A stretch of DNA of 31,546 nucleotides, taken from assembly GCA_902489795.1 (NCBI GenBank), contig CABUBU010000020.1, positions 1 through 31,546 of the forward strand. The letters run 5' to 3'. Shown here one piece after another: positions 1 to 6,758 of the stretch. The DNA comes from an uncultured Azospirillum sp. (GTDB lineage Bacteria > Pseudomonadota > Alphaproteobacteria > RF32 > CAG-239). Each line of letters starts with the position of its first letter. Within the stretch, counting starts at the first letter, position 1. Below the pieces are notes generated by a model that worked only from the letters and a program-made list of their open reading frames with translations, ran no database searches and was not told the origin of the DNA. The position numbers were made by a program, and so were the translations under genes.

Positions 1-1509
1 CTTGCTCATGAACGGGAACTGGTGGCAGGCAACAAAATCTGCTTTGTTGATCAGGTAAGCGGACTTGATCGGATTGTCTGAAAAACGCAGGTGGGAAGTG
101 GTCATCGAACCCGATTTGCGGGAGTCGTAAACGAAATAGCCCTGACCGTACTTGCCGGCGTCTTCGGCAATGATTTTGATCGAGTTCTTGTTGGCACCGA
201 CCGTACCGTCCGCACCCAGACCATAGAATACGGCGCGAACGACGTCTTTCGGTTCGGTATCGATTGAATCGTCAAAAGCCAGCGATTTGTGGGTTACGTC
301 ATCGGTAATACCGACCGAGAAACCGTTAACCGATTTGGCAGCAAAACCGTTGTCGAACACGGCCTTAACCATGCCCGGGGTAAATTCTTTGGAAGACAGA
401 CCGTAACGGCCGCCGACGATTTTCGGCATATTGGCGATTTCGCCATTGGCGAAAGCCTGTGTCAACGCAGCAACGACGTCAAGATACAAAGGTTCGCCGA
501 TCGAACCGGATTCCTTGGTGCGGTCGAGAACGGAAACAACCTTGACCGACTTCGGCAAAGCCTTCAGGAAAGATTTTTCCGGGAACGGACGATACAGGTG
601 AACTTTCAAAACGCCCAATTTAGCGCCTTCGGCGTTCAGATAGTTGATGGTTTCTTCCACCGTCTCGGCACCCGAACCCATAATCACAATAACCTGTTCG
701 GCATCAGCCGCGCCGGTATAATCAACCACATGATACTGACGGCCGGAGATCTTGGCAAACTTGTCCATTTCTTCCTGAACGATGCCTTCTACCTTGTCAT
801 AGTAAGGATTGCAGGCTTCGCGTCCCTGGAAGAAGACGTCCGGATTCTGTGCGGTACCGCGAATAACAGGAGCTTCCGGACGCAGAGCGTGTTTGGCGTT
901 GAATGTATAATCCACACCCTCAAGCATTGCTCTCAGATCGTCGTCGGAAAGCACTTTGATTTTTTTGATTTCGTGAGAAGTGCGGAAACCGTCAAAGAAG
1001 TGCATAAACGGAACGCGCGAACGCAGGGTCGAAGTCTGGGCGATCGCCGCCATATCGTGAGCTTCCTGCACCGAGTTGGAAGCCAGCATGGCAAAACCGG
1101 TCTGGCGGCAGCTCATGACATCGGTATGATCGCCGAAGATCGACAATGCGTGGTAAGCCAGCGAACGGGCAGCCACATGCATAACGAACGGCGACAGTTC
1201 CCCGGCGATCTTATACATATTCGGGATCATCAAAAGCAATCCCTGGGAAGCGGTAAAGGTTGTAGTCAGTGCACCGGCCTGAACGGAACCGTGACAGGCG
1301 CCGGCGGCACCGGCTTCGGACTGCATTTCCTGAACTTCGGGTACCACGCCCCACAGATTTTTCTGCTTAGCGGCAGACCATGCGTCGGCCCATTCGCCCA
1401 TCGGCGACGACGGGGTAATCGGGTAAATGACGCAGACTTCATTCATACGATGGGCGACCGAAGCGGCAGCTTCGTTGCCGTCCATCATTTTCATTTTCAC
1501 TTCTGACAT
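1..1509 (-). CDS. nifJ: Pyruvate:ferredoxin (flavodoxin) oxidoreductase, N-terminal part (gene continues past the window edge)
   Basis: Single-chain PFOR, which oxidatively decarboxylates pyruvate to acetyl-CoA using thiamine diphosphate and iron-sulfur clusters and passes electrons to ferredoxin or flavodoxin in the cytoplasm. The 503 visible residues cover the first domains. The start has the family motif YPITPSSPMGEW (pyruvate/TPP domain), followed by RVPFMHFFDGFRTSHE and GTAQNPDVFFQGREACNPYYD, both typical of NifJ. The frame is open to base 1, so the TPP and ferredoxin-like domains (family length about 1,200 residues) lie outside. The ATG at 1509 is preceded by AAGGAAA at good spacing. 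The gene is divergent from the lipoprotein at 1688. PFOR in an alphaproteobacterium suggests anaerobic metabolism. Family assignment is secure. Confidence 0.95.
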   Translation of the reverse strand, partial: MSEVKMKMMDGNEAAASVAHRMNEVCVIYPITPSSPMGEWADAWSAAKQKNLWGVVPEVQEMQSEAGAAGACHGSVQAGALTTTFTASQGLLLMIPNMYKIAGELSPFVMHVAARSLAYHALSIFGDHTDVMSCRQTGFAMLASNSVQEAHDMAAIAQTSTLRSRVPFMHFFDGFRTSHEIKKIKVLSDDDLRAMLEGVDYTFNAKHALRPEAPVIRGTAQNPDVFFQGREACNPYYDKVEGIVQEEMDKFAKISGRQYHVVDYTGAADAEQVIVIMGSGAETVEETINYLNAEGAKLGVLKVHLYRPFPEKSFLKALPKSVKVVSVLDRTKESGSIGEPLYLDVVAALTQAFANGEIANMPKIVGGRYGLSSKEFTPGMVKAVFDNGFAAKSVNGFSVGITDDVTHKSLAFDDSIDTEPKDVVRAVFYGLGADGTVGANKNSIKIIAEDAGKYGQGYFVYDSRKSGSMTTSHLRFSDNPIKSAYLINKADFVACHQFPFMSK

Positions 1510-1634
1510 TTTATTTCCTTGTAAATGTTAACCATGTTAGAAAAAAATTTCTGCCCTTCCTATAGCACGGAAGAATGCAAAAATCCATCAAAAAATGATA
1601 TTTTTGAAGATATTTTTATTTGTTAACCTAATCT

Positions 1635-1662
1635 TTGCAAAATTCTTTTAGACTGACATAAA
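1635..1662 (+). promoter_or_regulatory. Candidate promoter for the lipoprotein-trmN6 pair
   Basis: TTGCAA is followed after 16 bases by CATAAA, which is preceded by TGA (extended -10 style). It lies in the AT-rich divergent spacer (1510-1687) between nifJ and the lipoprotein gene, about 25 bases before that gene's ATG. The match is only moderate. Confidence 0.35.
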
Positions 1663-1687
1663 AATAAGAAAAACAACGGAGAAACAA

Positions 1688-1996
1688 ATGATCAAACCGA
1701 CCACCGCCGTCATTTTGGCCCTGTTGGCGGCCGGCTGCGCCTCAACCCCCGCCGACAAAACCCCGCGAACCGTAAACGGACAGCTCAACTCCTGCATGCT
1801 CGGAGAAATTTACAGCCGTCAGGAAGCGGGAAAACTTGCCGCCGACGAATGGACGGCAGCCAGAGAAGTTTTCGGCGTTTGCATGCGCCGCCTGGATTTA
1901 AGCGGCGACAACATCAATGCCACCCAGAGTTTAAATATCGCAGCCAGCGTCATTCAGTCGCTGCGCCCGAAGTCCAAACCAACAGCAAAAAAGTAA
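1688..1996 (+). CDS. Small predicted lipoprotein of unknown function
   Basis: A 102-residue protein with a short basic N-terminus, a hydrophobic segment (residues 7-16) and the lipobox LAAGC with the lipidated cysteine at position 17, so it should be exported and anchored in a membrane. The mature part is small, polar and probably helical. It has two further cysteines, C36 and C65, each followed by Met. The same two-CM arrangement occurs in the lipoprotein at 16715, so the two may belong to a loose family. The ATG follows GGAGAAAC. A gap of 19 bases to the methyltransferase suggests co-transcription. I recognise no specific family, and no function is proposed. Confidence 0.8.
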   Translation: MIKPTTAVILALLAAGCASTPADKTPRTVNGQLNSCMLGEIYSRQEAGKLAADEWTAAREVFGVCMRRLDLSGDNINATQSLNIAASVIQSLRPKSKPTAKK

Positions 1997-2015
1997 CGGC
2001 AGGAGAAACGAAACA

Positions 2016-2750
2016 ATGGCGGATTACGGCGAAGACTATCTGCTTGACAAACGGGTGAAAATTTTTCAGCCCGACGACGGTTACCGCGCCTCCGTCGACG
2101 CCGTTTTTCTGTCGGCGCTCATCGGCAGCGCCGCCCCCGGCGAACAGATTCTCGACATCGGTTCGGGCACCGGCGCTGTTTCCCTGTGTCTGGCGCACCG
2201 TTTTCCCGCTTGCGAAATTACCGGGCTCGAAATTCAGCCCCGGCTGGCCGAATTGTCCAACTTAAGCGCCGCCGCCAACGGCTTTGCCAACCTGCGCTAT
2301 CTCAACCGTGACATCCGCCGCCCGCTGCTCGACATTGCCAACTGCAGCTTTCACCATGTCATCACCAACCCGCCTTACGCCGAACACGATATGCCCTCGC
2401 CCAACCCGGGCAAGGCCTTTGCTCACAATTTCCGGCAATTTGACTTGGCTTCCTGGATCGCCTTTGCTCTGAAAATGATGCGGCCGAAAGGACATTTTTA
2501 CATGATCAACCGCACCGAAGCCGTCACGGAAATTCTTTCCGCCCTCCGCGGGAAGGCTGGCGCTGTCACGATCGTCCCGCTTTATTCCAAAGAAGGACAG
2601 GACGCCAAACGCGTTCTCATTTCCGCCCGCAAGGATTCAAAAGCGCCGGCGCGGATTCTTCCCGGACTGGTCATTCACAACAACGACGGCTCCTACTCGG
2701 CGGCAGCCGAACGCATTCTCCGCGGCGGCGAATGCCTGCCTAACCTTTAG
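2016..2750 (+). CDS. trmN6: tRNA1(Val) adenine-37 N6-methyltransferase-like protein (TrmN6/YfiC family)
   Basis: A 244-residue class I SAM-dependent methyltransferase. The SAM-binding motif I is LDIGSGTGAVSLCLA (about residues 46-60), the acidic loop is GLEIQPRL, and the catalytic motif NPPY is near residue 115, the signature of N6-adenine methylation. The N-terminal motif FQPDDGYRASVDAVFL is typical of COG4123/TrmN6 proteins, which in E. coli methylate A37 of tRNA1(Val). The substrate is inferred from family membership; other RNA targets are possible. The start is supported by AGGAGAAA seven bases upstream. The 3' end overlaps the convergent GGDEF-like gene by 11 bases. Confidence 0.85.
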   Translation: MADYGEDYLLDKRVKIFQPDDGYRASVDAVFLSALIGSAAPGEQILDIGSGTGAVSLCLAHRFPACEITGLEIQPRLAELSNLSAAANGFANLRYLNRDIRRPLLDIANCSFHHVITNPPYAEHDMPSPNPGKAFAHNFRQFDLASWIAFALKMMRPKGHFYMINRTEAVTEILSALRGKAGAVTIVPLYSKEGQDAKRVLISARKDSKAPARILPGLVIHNNDGSYSAAAERILRGGECLPNL

Positions 2751-3348
2751 TCAGCTCAATGAAATAAACGACGGCGCGTTTGCCGGAAACGGCTTTTTGC
2801 AAAGCAACGATTGCCTTGCCGACCAAAGTCGTAACCGTATCTTCGGGATCATGCTCGAAAATACTGGCGCCGAAACGGCACTTCAGCCTGTATTCTTCCC
2901 CGCAAACGGCAGTTTTCCGTCCGAGCGCGGTCTGTATTTTATCCACCCAGACTTCCGCGTCTTCTCTGGTCGCCAGATAAGGCATCATAATCCAAAACGG
3001 ATAATTGATGCCGCGGGCAACCGTATAATTCTGCGGCAGCGTCCCGGTCAGAAGTTCCGCCGTCTGCCGGAAAACCGCGGCGCGGAAAGAAGGCGAGGGA
3101 AAATCGGCAAGATTTTCGATATAAATGCCGACCACCGCAATCTTCAGCTTTCTCATCCGCTGATCCTTCACCCTTTCGTTGATCAAAGCCATTTTCAGCC
3201 GATCTTCAAACAGATTGAAACTCGGCAGCCCTGTTTCCTCGTCATACATATGGCTCGAACAGTCATCCGGCTTAGTATAACCATACCGGCGGACGTGGCC
3301 GGCGCCGGCATCCCCGACATATTCTTTTTCTTTCGCTTTCTTTATCAT
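2740..3348 (-). CDS. Degenerate GGDEF-domain protein, probably without cyclase activity
   Basis: A 202-residue soluble protein. DEETGLPSFNLFEDRL (residues 36-51) matches the N-terminal GGDEF-domain motif usually written DxLTGLPNRxLFxDRL. Further on, RGINYPFWIMMP (112-123) aligns residue for residue with the RxGGDEFxxxLP core, but the GGDEF signature itself has become INYPF. The C-terminal FGASIFEHD and the AIVALQKAVSGKRAVVYF segment fit the end of the domain. Without the signature it should not make cyclic di-GMP; it could bind a nucleotide or a protein partner, or be a relic. It lies 67 bases downstream of rpoH on the same strand. The start has AGAGG nine bases upstream. Confidence 0.7.
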   Translation of the reverse strand: MIKKAKEKEYVGDAGAGHVRRYGYTKPDDCSSHMYDEETGLPSFNLFEDRLKMALINERVKDQRMRKLKIAVVGIYIENLADFPSPSFRAAVFRQTAELLTGTLPQNYTVARGINYPFWIMMPYLATREDAEVWVDKIQTALGRKTAVCGEEYRLKCRFGASIFEHDPEDTVTTLVGKAIVALQKAVSGKRAVVYFIELTKG

Positions 3349-3415
3349 TTAGACAGCCCTCTGCAATTATTCACGCACCGGTTACAATTATGACGCATTT
3401 GCCGCAAGACCTCAT

Positions 3416-4291
3416 TTACTGCAAAACTTCAACCGCTTTTCTGATTTTGCGGATAGAATTGAGTTTGATCTGCCGCACCCGCTCTTTGGAAATGGCATAA
3501 GATTTGCTCAAATCGTCCAGCGTAATCGACTTTTCGTACAAACGACGCTTGAACAAAATGTCCTTTTCCCGCGGATTGAGGCAGCCGAGCGCCTGGTTAA
3601 ACAGTTTCTTGCGATAGTTGAGCGTTTCCGTCCGGCTGAGCCACTCTTCCTGATTGGGCTTGGTGTCGGCAATAAAATCCAGCAGTTCGGAACCGTTGTC
3701 CGAAGAAGAATCCACCAGCACGTTCAACGAACCGTCATGCGACTTGAGCCGGGTGTTCATGTCGGTCACTTCCTGCACGCTGACGTCAAGCGAACTGGCA
3801 ATGTTTCTGATCACGTCCTGCGACATTTCGCGGTCGTCGGTCAGATTCAGTCGGTTTTTAACCTTGCGCAAATTAAAAAACAGCTTTTTCTGCGCGGCGG
3901 TGGTGCCGATTTTGACCAGTGACCAGGAATTGAGCACGTATTTCTGCACCGCCGCCCGGATCCACCACAGGGCATAGGTGGAAAAGCGAAACCCTTTGTC
4001 GGGATCAAACTTGTCCACCGCATAAAGCAGCCCGATGTTGCCTTCGGAAATCATTTCCGCCACCGGCAGCCCGTAACCGCGGAATTTGGAAACCACTTTC
4101 ACCACCAGCCTGAGATGCGAAGTAACCAGCCGATAGGATATTTTGGCATCGCGGGTTCTGACATATTCTTTGGCCAGATTATATTCCTCCTCCTGGGTCA
4201 AAATCGGAAACTGTTTGATATTCTGCAAATAACGCGAAAGGTTTATTTCCGGCGAAAAGTCCAGTCCGTCAAACGAAACTTGATTTTCCAT
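3416..4291 (-). CDS. rpoH: RNA polymerase sigma-32 family factor (heat-shock sigma factor)
   Basis: A sigma-70 family factor of the RpoH group, directing RNA polymerase to heat-shock or general stress promoters. Region 2 is complete (LVTSHLRLVVKVV, EGNIGLLYAVDKFDP, FRFSTYALWWIRAAV). It is followed by the RpoH box QKKLFFNLR (about residues 134-142), which separates RpoH from RpoD and RpoS. Region 4 ends with an HTH (LDDLSKSYAISKERVRQI). At 291 residues it has normal length. Two ATGs are adjacent (4294 and 4291). GGAGG ends only two bases before the first and five before the second, so the second is preferred. Alphaproteobacteria often have more than one RpoH, so this may be a paralogue. It is downstream of rluD, with a terminator-like hairpin between them. 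Confidence 0.93.
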   Translation of the reverse strand: MENQVSFDGLDFSPEINLSRYLQNIKQFPILTQEEEYNLAKEYVRTRDAKISYRLVTSHLRLVVKVVSKFRGYGLPVAEMISEGNIGLLYAVDKFDPDKGFRFSTYALWWIRAAVQKYVLNSWSLVKIGTTAAQKKLFFNLRKVKNRLNLTDDREMSQDVIRNIASSLDVSVQEVTDMNTRLKSHDGSLNVLVDSSSDNGSELLDFIADTKPNQEEWLSRTETLNYRKKLFNQALGCLNPREKDILFKRRLYEKSITLDDLSKSYAISKERVRQIKLNSIRKIRKAVEVLQ

Positions 4292-4304
4292 CATATCCTC
4301 CTAA

Positions 4305-4342
4305 AAAACAAAAACTTTCCGGACGACATACCCCGGTCCGGA
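4305..4342 (-). terminator. Terminator-like hairpin between rluD and rpoH
   Basis: TCCGGAC (4318-4324) and GTCCGGA (4336-4342) form a perfect 7-base-pair stem with an 11-base loop. On the minus strand it is followed by an interrupted T-run (GTTTTTGTTTTTT). It would end rluD transcription, or form part of the rpoH leader. Confidence 0.45.
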
Positions 4343-4368
4343 CGTTCGTTTCGTTTTAAAGCAGGTTT

Positions 4369-5367
4369 TTATTTCGGAGAAGCACCTAAATTTAGTAAAC
4401 AGGTATCTAAAAGCAGGTGCAGGTCGGCAGGAAAATCAACCGAGAACTGCAAAAATTCGCCGCTGCGGGGGTGAACGAAGCCGAGCGACGCCGCATGCAG
4501 AGCCTGTCGTGGAAAACTGTTGACAAAGGCCTTTGTTTCCGGCGGCAACCCGACAATTTTTGTTTTTCCGGACTTTTCATAAAGCCGGTCGCCGACCAGA
4601 TTGCAGCCGATCGACGCCATATGCACCCGGATCTGATGGGTGCGCCCGGTTTCCAGATTGCACCGCACCAGACTGACAGCGCCGTTTGCACTTTGCAGAC
4701 AGCGGTAATGCGTCACCGCATGCTTGCCGCCGTTTTCAACCAGCGCCATTTTCTTGCGGTCAAAGCGGCTGCGGGCAATATTGCCGGCGATTGTCCCTTC
4801 CGCCGGTTCCGGACGGCCGTAAACCACGGCGTAATAAGTACGCTCGATGCTGTGTTCAAAAAACTGAGCCGCCAGCCCCTGATGGGCAAAGTCATTTTTG
4901 GCAACCGCCAAAAGTCCGCTGGTATCCTTGTCGATCCGGTGGACGATGCCCGGCCGTTTCACCCCGCCGACGCCGGAAAGATTGTCGCGGCAATGATAAA
5001 GCAGCGCATTGACCAGCGTTCCGTGATATACGCCCGGCGCCGGGTGAACGGTCATCCCCGCCGGCTTGTTGACGACGATCAGGTCGTCGTCCTCAAAAAC
5101 CACGTCGAGCGGAATGTTTTCCGCCGCCGGTTCGGCTTCTTCCGCCGGCGGCACGAAAACGGCGAAACTGTCGCCCGGACGCACTTTGAAGTCTTTGTCG
5201 GCGACAATGTTGTCGTCCAGACTGACGCAGCCGCCGGCAATCAGTTTCTGCAAACGGGCGCGCGACATGGCGGGAACCGTTTCCCGCAAAAAAAGGTCCA
5301 AACGCATCCCCGCCTGCCCGTCGGCGGCCGGCAAAGTAAAAAATATGCTGTTGTCGTCCATATTCAT
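4369..5367 (-). CDS. rluD: 23S rRNA pseudouridine synthase, RluD/RluA family
   Basis: A 332-residue cytoplasmic enzyme isomerising uridines to pseudouridine, in the case of RluD in 23S rRNA helix 69. An S4-like RNA-binding domain (SRARLQKLIAGGCVSLD, about residues 34-50) precedes the catalytic domain, which has VVNKPAGMTVHP, the catalytic-Asp motif HRIDKDTSGLLAVAK and the late motif GRTHQIRVHMA. Length and domain order are those of RluD. Two in-frame ATGs (5367 and 5361) exist, and neither has a clear Shine-Dalgarno, so the start is uncertain by two codons. It is divergent from the small membrane protein at 5445. The rluD-DUF6476-rpoH neighbourhood recurs in alphaproteobacteria, as far as I recall. 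Confidence 0.93.
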   Translation of the reverse strand: MNMDDNSIFFTLPAADGQAGMRLDLFLRETVPAMSRARLQKLIAGGCVSLDDNIVADKDFKVRPGDSFAVFVPPAEEAEPAAENIPLDVVFEDDDLIVVNKPAGMTVHPAPGVYHGTLVNALLYHCRDNLSGVGGVKRPGIVHRIDKDTSGLLAVAKNDFAHQGLAAQFFEHSIERTYYAVVYGRPEPAEGTIAGNIARSRFDRKKMALVENGGKHAVTHYRCLQSANGAVSLVRCNLETGRTHQIRVHMASIGCNLVGDRLYEKSGKTKIVGLPPETKAFVNSFPRQALHAASLGFVHPRSGEFLQFSVDFPADLHLLLDTCLLNLGASPK

Positions 5368-5369
5368 GT

Positions 5370-5398
5370 TTGCGAAAATAAAATTTATGTTATATAAT
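5370..5398 (+). promoter_or_regulatory. Sigma-70-like promoter for the 5445 and 5737 genes
   Basis: TTGCGA (5370-5375), a 17-base spacer and a perfect TATAAT (5393-5398) lie just upstream of the small membrane protein gene. The predicted start point is about 40 bases before its ATG. The element sits within a few bases of the divergent rluD start. Confidence 0.65.
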
Positions 5399-5444
5399 CT
5401 CCGATGTATACAGGTTATTTGCCAAATTGCAAGGATTTAAGTTC

Positions 5445-5729
5445 ATGCTGAAGCTCAAGATACTGAAAGCGGTCGTTTTCATTCTGACTTTCCTGCTGAT
5501 TTTCGGCATCATTGTCCTTGCCTCCCGCTTAAGCGGCGGACTTAAAAAGAAAACGGCGGCCCGCCCCGCGTCCGTCACCCTCGGCGAACCCGAAGGCTCT
5601 GAGATCGGCGCCGTCGCCACGGCGGGAAACAACCTGTACATTCCGGTAAAAGGCGGCGGCCGGCCGGACCGGGTAATTATTTTCGACACGGAAACATACC
5701 GGCCAATTTCCACCATCAACATCAACTGA
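5445..5729 (+). CDS. Small single-pass membrane protein, DUF6476-like
   Basis: A 94-residue protein with one transmembrane helix (about residues 8-26, AVVFILTFLLIFGIIVLAS) followed by RLSGGLKKK and a compact C-terminal part ending in RVIIFDTETYRPISTI. This outline (an N-terminal helix, RLSGG, then an IFD-type strand at the end) resembles the DUF6476 family found next to rluD in alphaproteobacteria. That recognition is from memory. An upstream in-frame TTG at 5427 is possible, but AAGGA nine bases before the ATG at 5445 favours the shorter form. It is seven bases from the next gene, so the two are likely co-transcribed. The function is unknown. Confidence 0.7.
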   Translation: MLKLKILKAVVFILTFLLIFGIIVLASRLSGGLKKKTAARPASVTLGEPEGSEIGAVATAGNNLYIPVKGGGRPDRVIIFDTETYRPISTININ

Positions 5730-5736
5730 GGTTAAA

Positions 5737-6651
5737 ATGAGCGAAGATTCTGAAGACATCATCAAAAAACTGACCGAAGACATTCCCGACGGCAAAGCAA
5801 CCTTTCCCGCCGACGAAGATGACGAATTTAACCTGCTGCTTGATAATTTCATTCAGTCGGAACTAAAAAACATCGAGGAGGAAAAAAACAACACGCGGAT
5901 CATGCTGGAAGAGCCGGAACCGCAGCCGATCAAACAAAACGCCAGCGACGACGAAGTGGCCGACGCGCTTGAACTGGCCGAACAAAAGCTCTACACCGCT
6001 TACCGCAATTACGTCGATTCAATCCAGGCGATTGCCGACGCCCACGGCCTGGAAGCCCCGGTTTTCCACATCAAGGCACAGGTCTTGTATCCGCGCTATA
6101 CCCCGAGCCTCGGCAACCTGATCAGCATTGACGTTCTTCAGGGCTGGGACACGATGTTCGAGTCTTTCCCCGACGACGTCGTCAAAATCAAACCCAACGC
6201 CACCGATGAAGAGCTGCTGGATTTTGCCGAACAGCATACCGATGAGAACCTGCAAATGGCCGTCGTATCCTACGTGGAAATCCTGTTTGAAATCGAAGGC
6301 TGCGAAATCGCTTACGAAAAACGCCTGCTGGAATACGAACACCGCAAGATCGAAGAAGAAATCATCGAAGAACACCGCAAACGCGGCGAACGCGCGCGCA
6401 AATACGTTGACGCCATCGAAAGGAAAAAATTCCCGATCAATGCCGAACGGCTGGTTTACGGTTATTTCAAAGTGGCCGGCAAAGACCCGGAAGGATCGTT
6501 TCAGGCGCTGACCACCAACCCGGCAATTTTCGCTCCGATCGAAATTGACAAAATCAAGCCGAAGTTTTTCGGACTGATTAAGCCCACCCCTCGCGACGGT
6601 TTGATTTTCAACCGAAAAATCGGCGATTTTCTGAAAAAACTGAAAGTCTAG
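5737..6651 (+). CDS. Acidic cytoplasmic protein of unknown function
   Basis: A 304-residue protein I do not recognise. There is no signal peptide or membrane segment. The first 80 residues are very acidic and probably disordered (PADEDDEFNLLLDNF; IEEEKNNTRIMLEEPEPQP). The middle (about 80-220) is helical, with a long charged stretch rich in Glu, Arg and Lys (YEHRKIEEEIIEEHRKRGE) likely to form a coiled coil. The C-terminal 80 residues are mixed (INAERLVYGYFKVAGKDPEG; FFGLIKPTPRDG). GAGG precedes the ATG. It probably shares the promoter at 5370 with the small membrane protein. It precedes the coupling-protein unit but is separated from it by a new promoter. Confidence 0.75.
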   Translation: MSEDSEDIIKKLTEDIPDGKATFPADEDDEFNLLLDNFIQSELKNIEEEKNNTRIMLEEPEPQPIKQNASDDEVADALELAEQKLYTAYRNYVDSIQAIADAHGLEAPVFHIKAQVLYPRYTPSLGNLISIDVLQGWDTMFESFPDDVVKIKPNATDEELLDFAEQHTDENLQMAVVSYVEILFEIEGCEIAYEKRLLEYEHRKIEEEIIEEHRKRGERARKYVDAIERKKFPINAERLVYGYFKVAGKDPEGSFQALTTNPAIFAPIEIDKIKPKFFGLIKPTPRDGLIFNRKIGDFLKKLKV

Positions 6652-6705
6652 ACAAGTCGTGGATTACAGAAAAATATAGACAAAACGAAAAAACAATGCT
6701 ACTAT

Positions 6706-6733
6706 TTGACAAAGAGCAGATTTGATTTAAAAT
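6706..6733 (+). promoter_or_regulatory. Strong sigma-70-like promoter for the coupling-protein unit
   Basis: A perfect TTGACA (6706-6711), a 16-base spacer and TAAAAT (6728-6733) lie in the 107-base gap before the 600-residue protein gene. The ATG follows about 25 bases after the -10, with AGAGGA as the ribosome binding site. Confidence 0.75.
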
Positions 6734-6758
6734 CTCAGGATTAAAGAGGACCCAGAAG

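Noticed and set aside
289..1506. 405-codon open frame on the plus strand opposite nifJ
   Set aside because: It lies wholly inside the antisense of a clear PFOR gene, with no ribosome binding site and no recognisable domain; long antisense frames are common in GC-rich coding DNA.
4417..5397. 326-codon open frame opposite rluD
   Set aside because: Antisense of a gene with all RluD motifs; no independent support.
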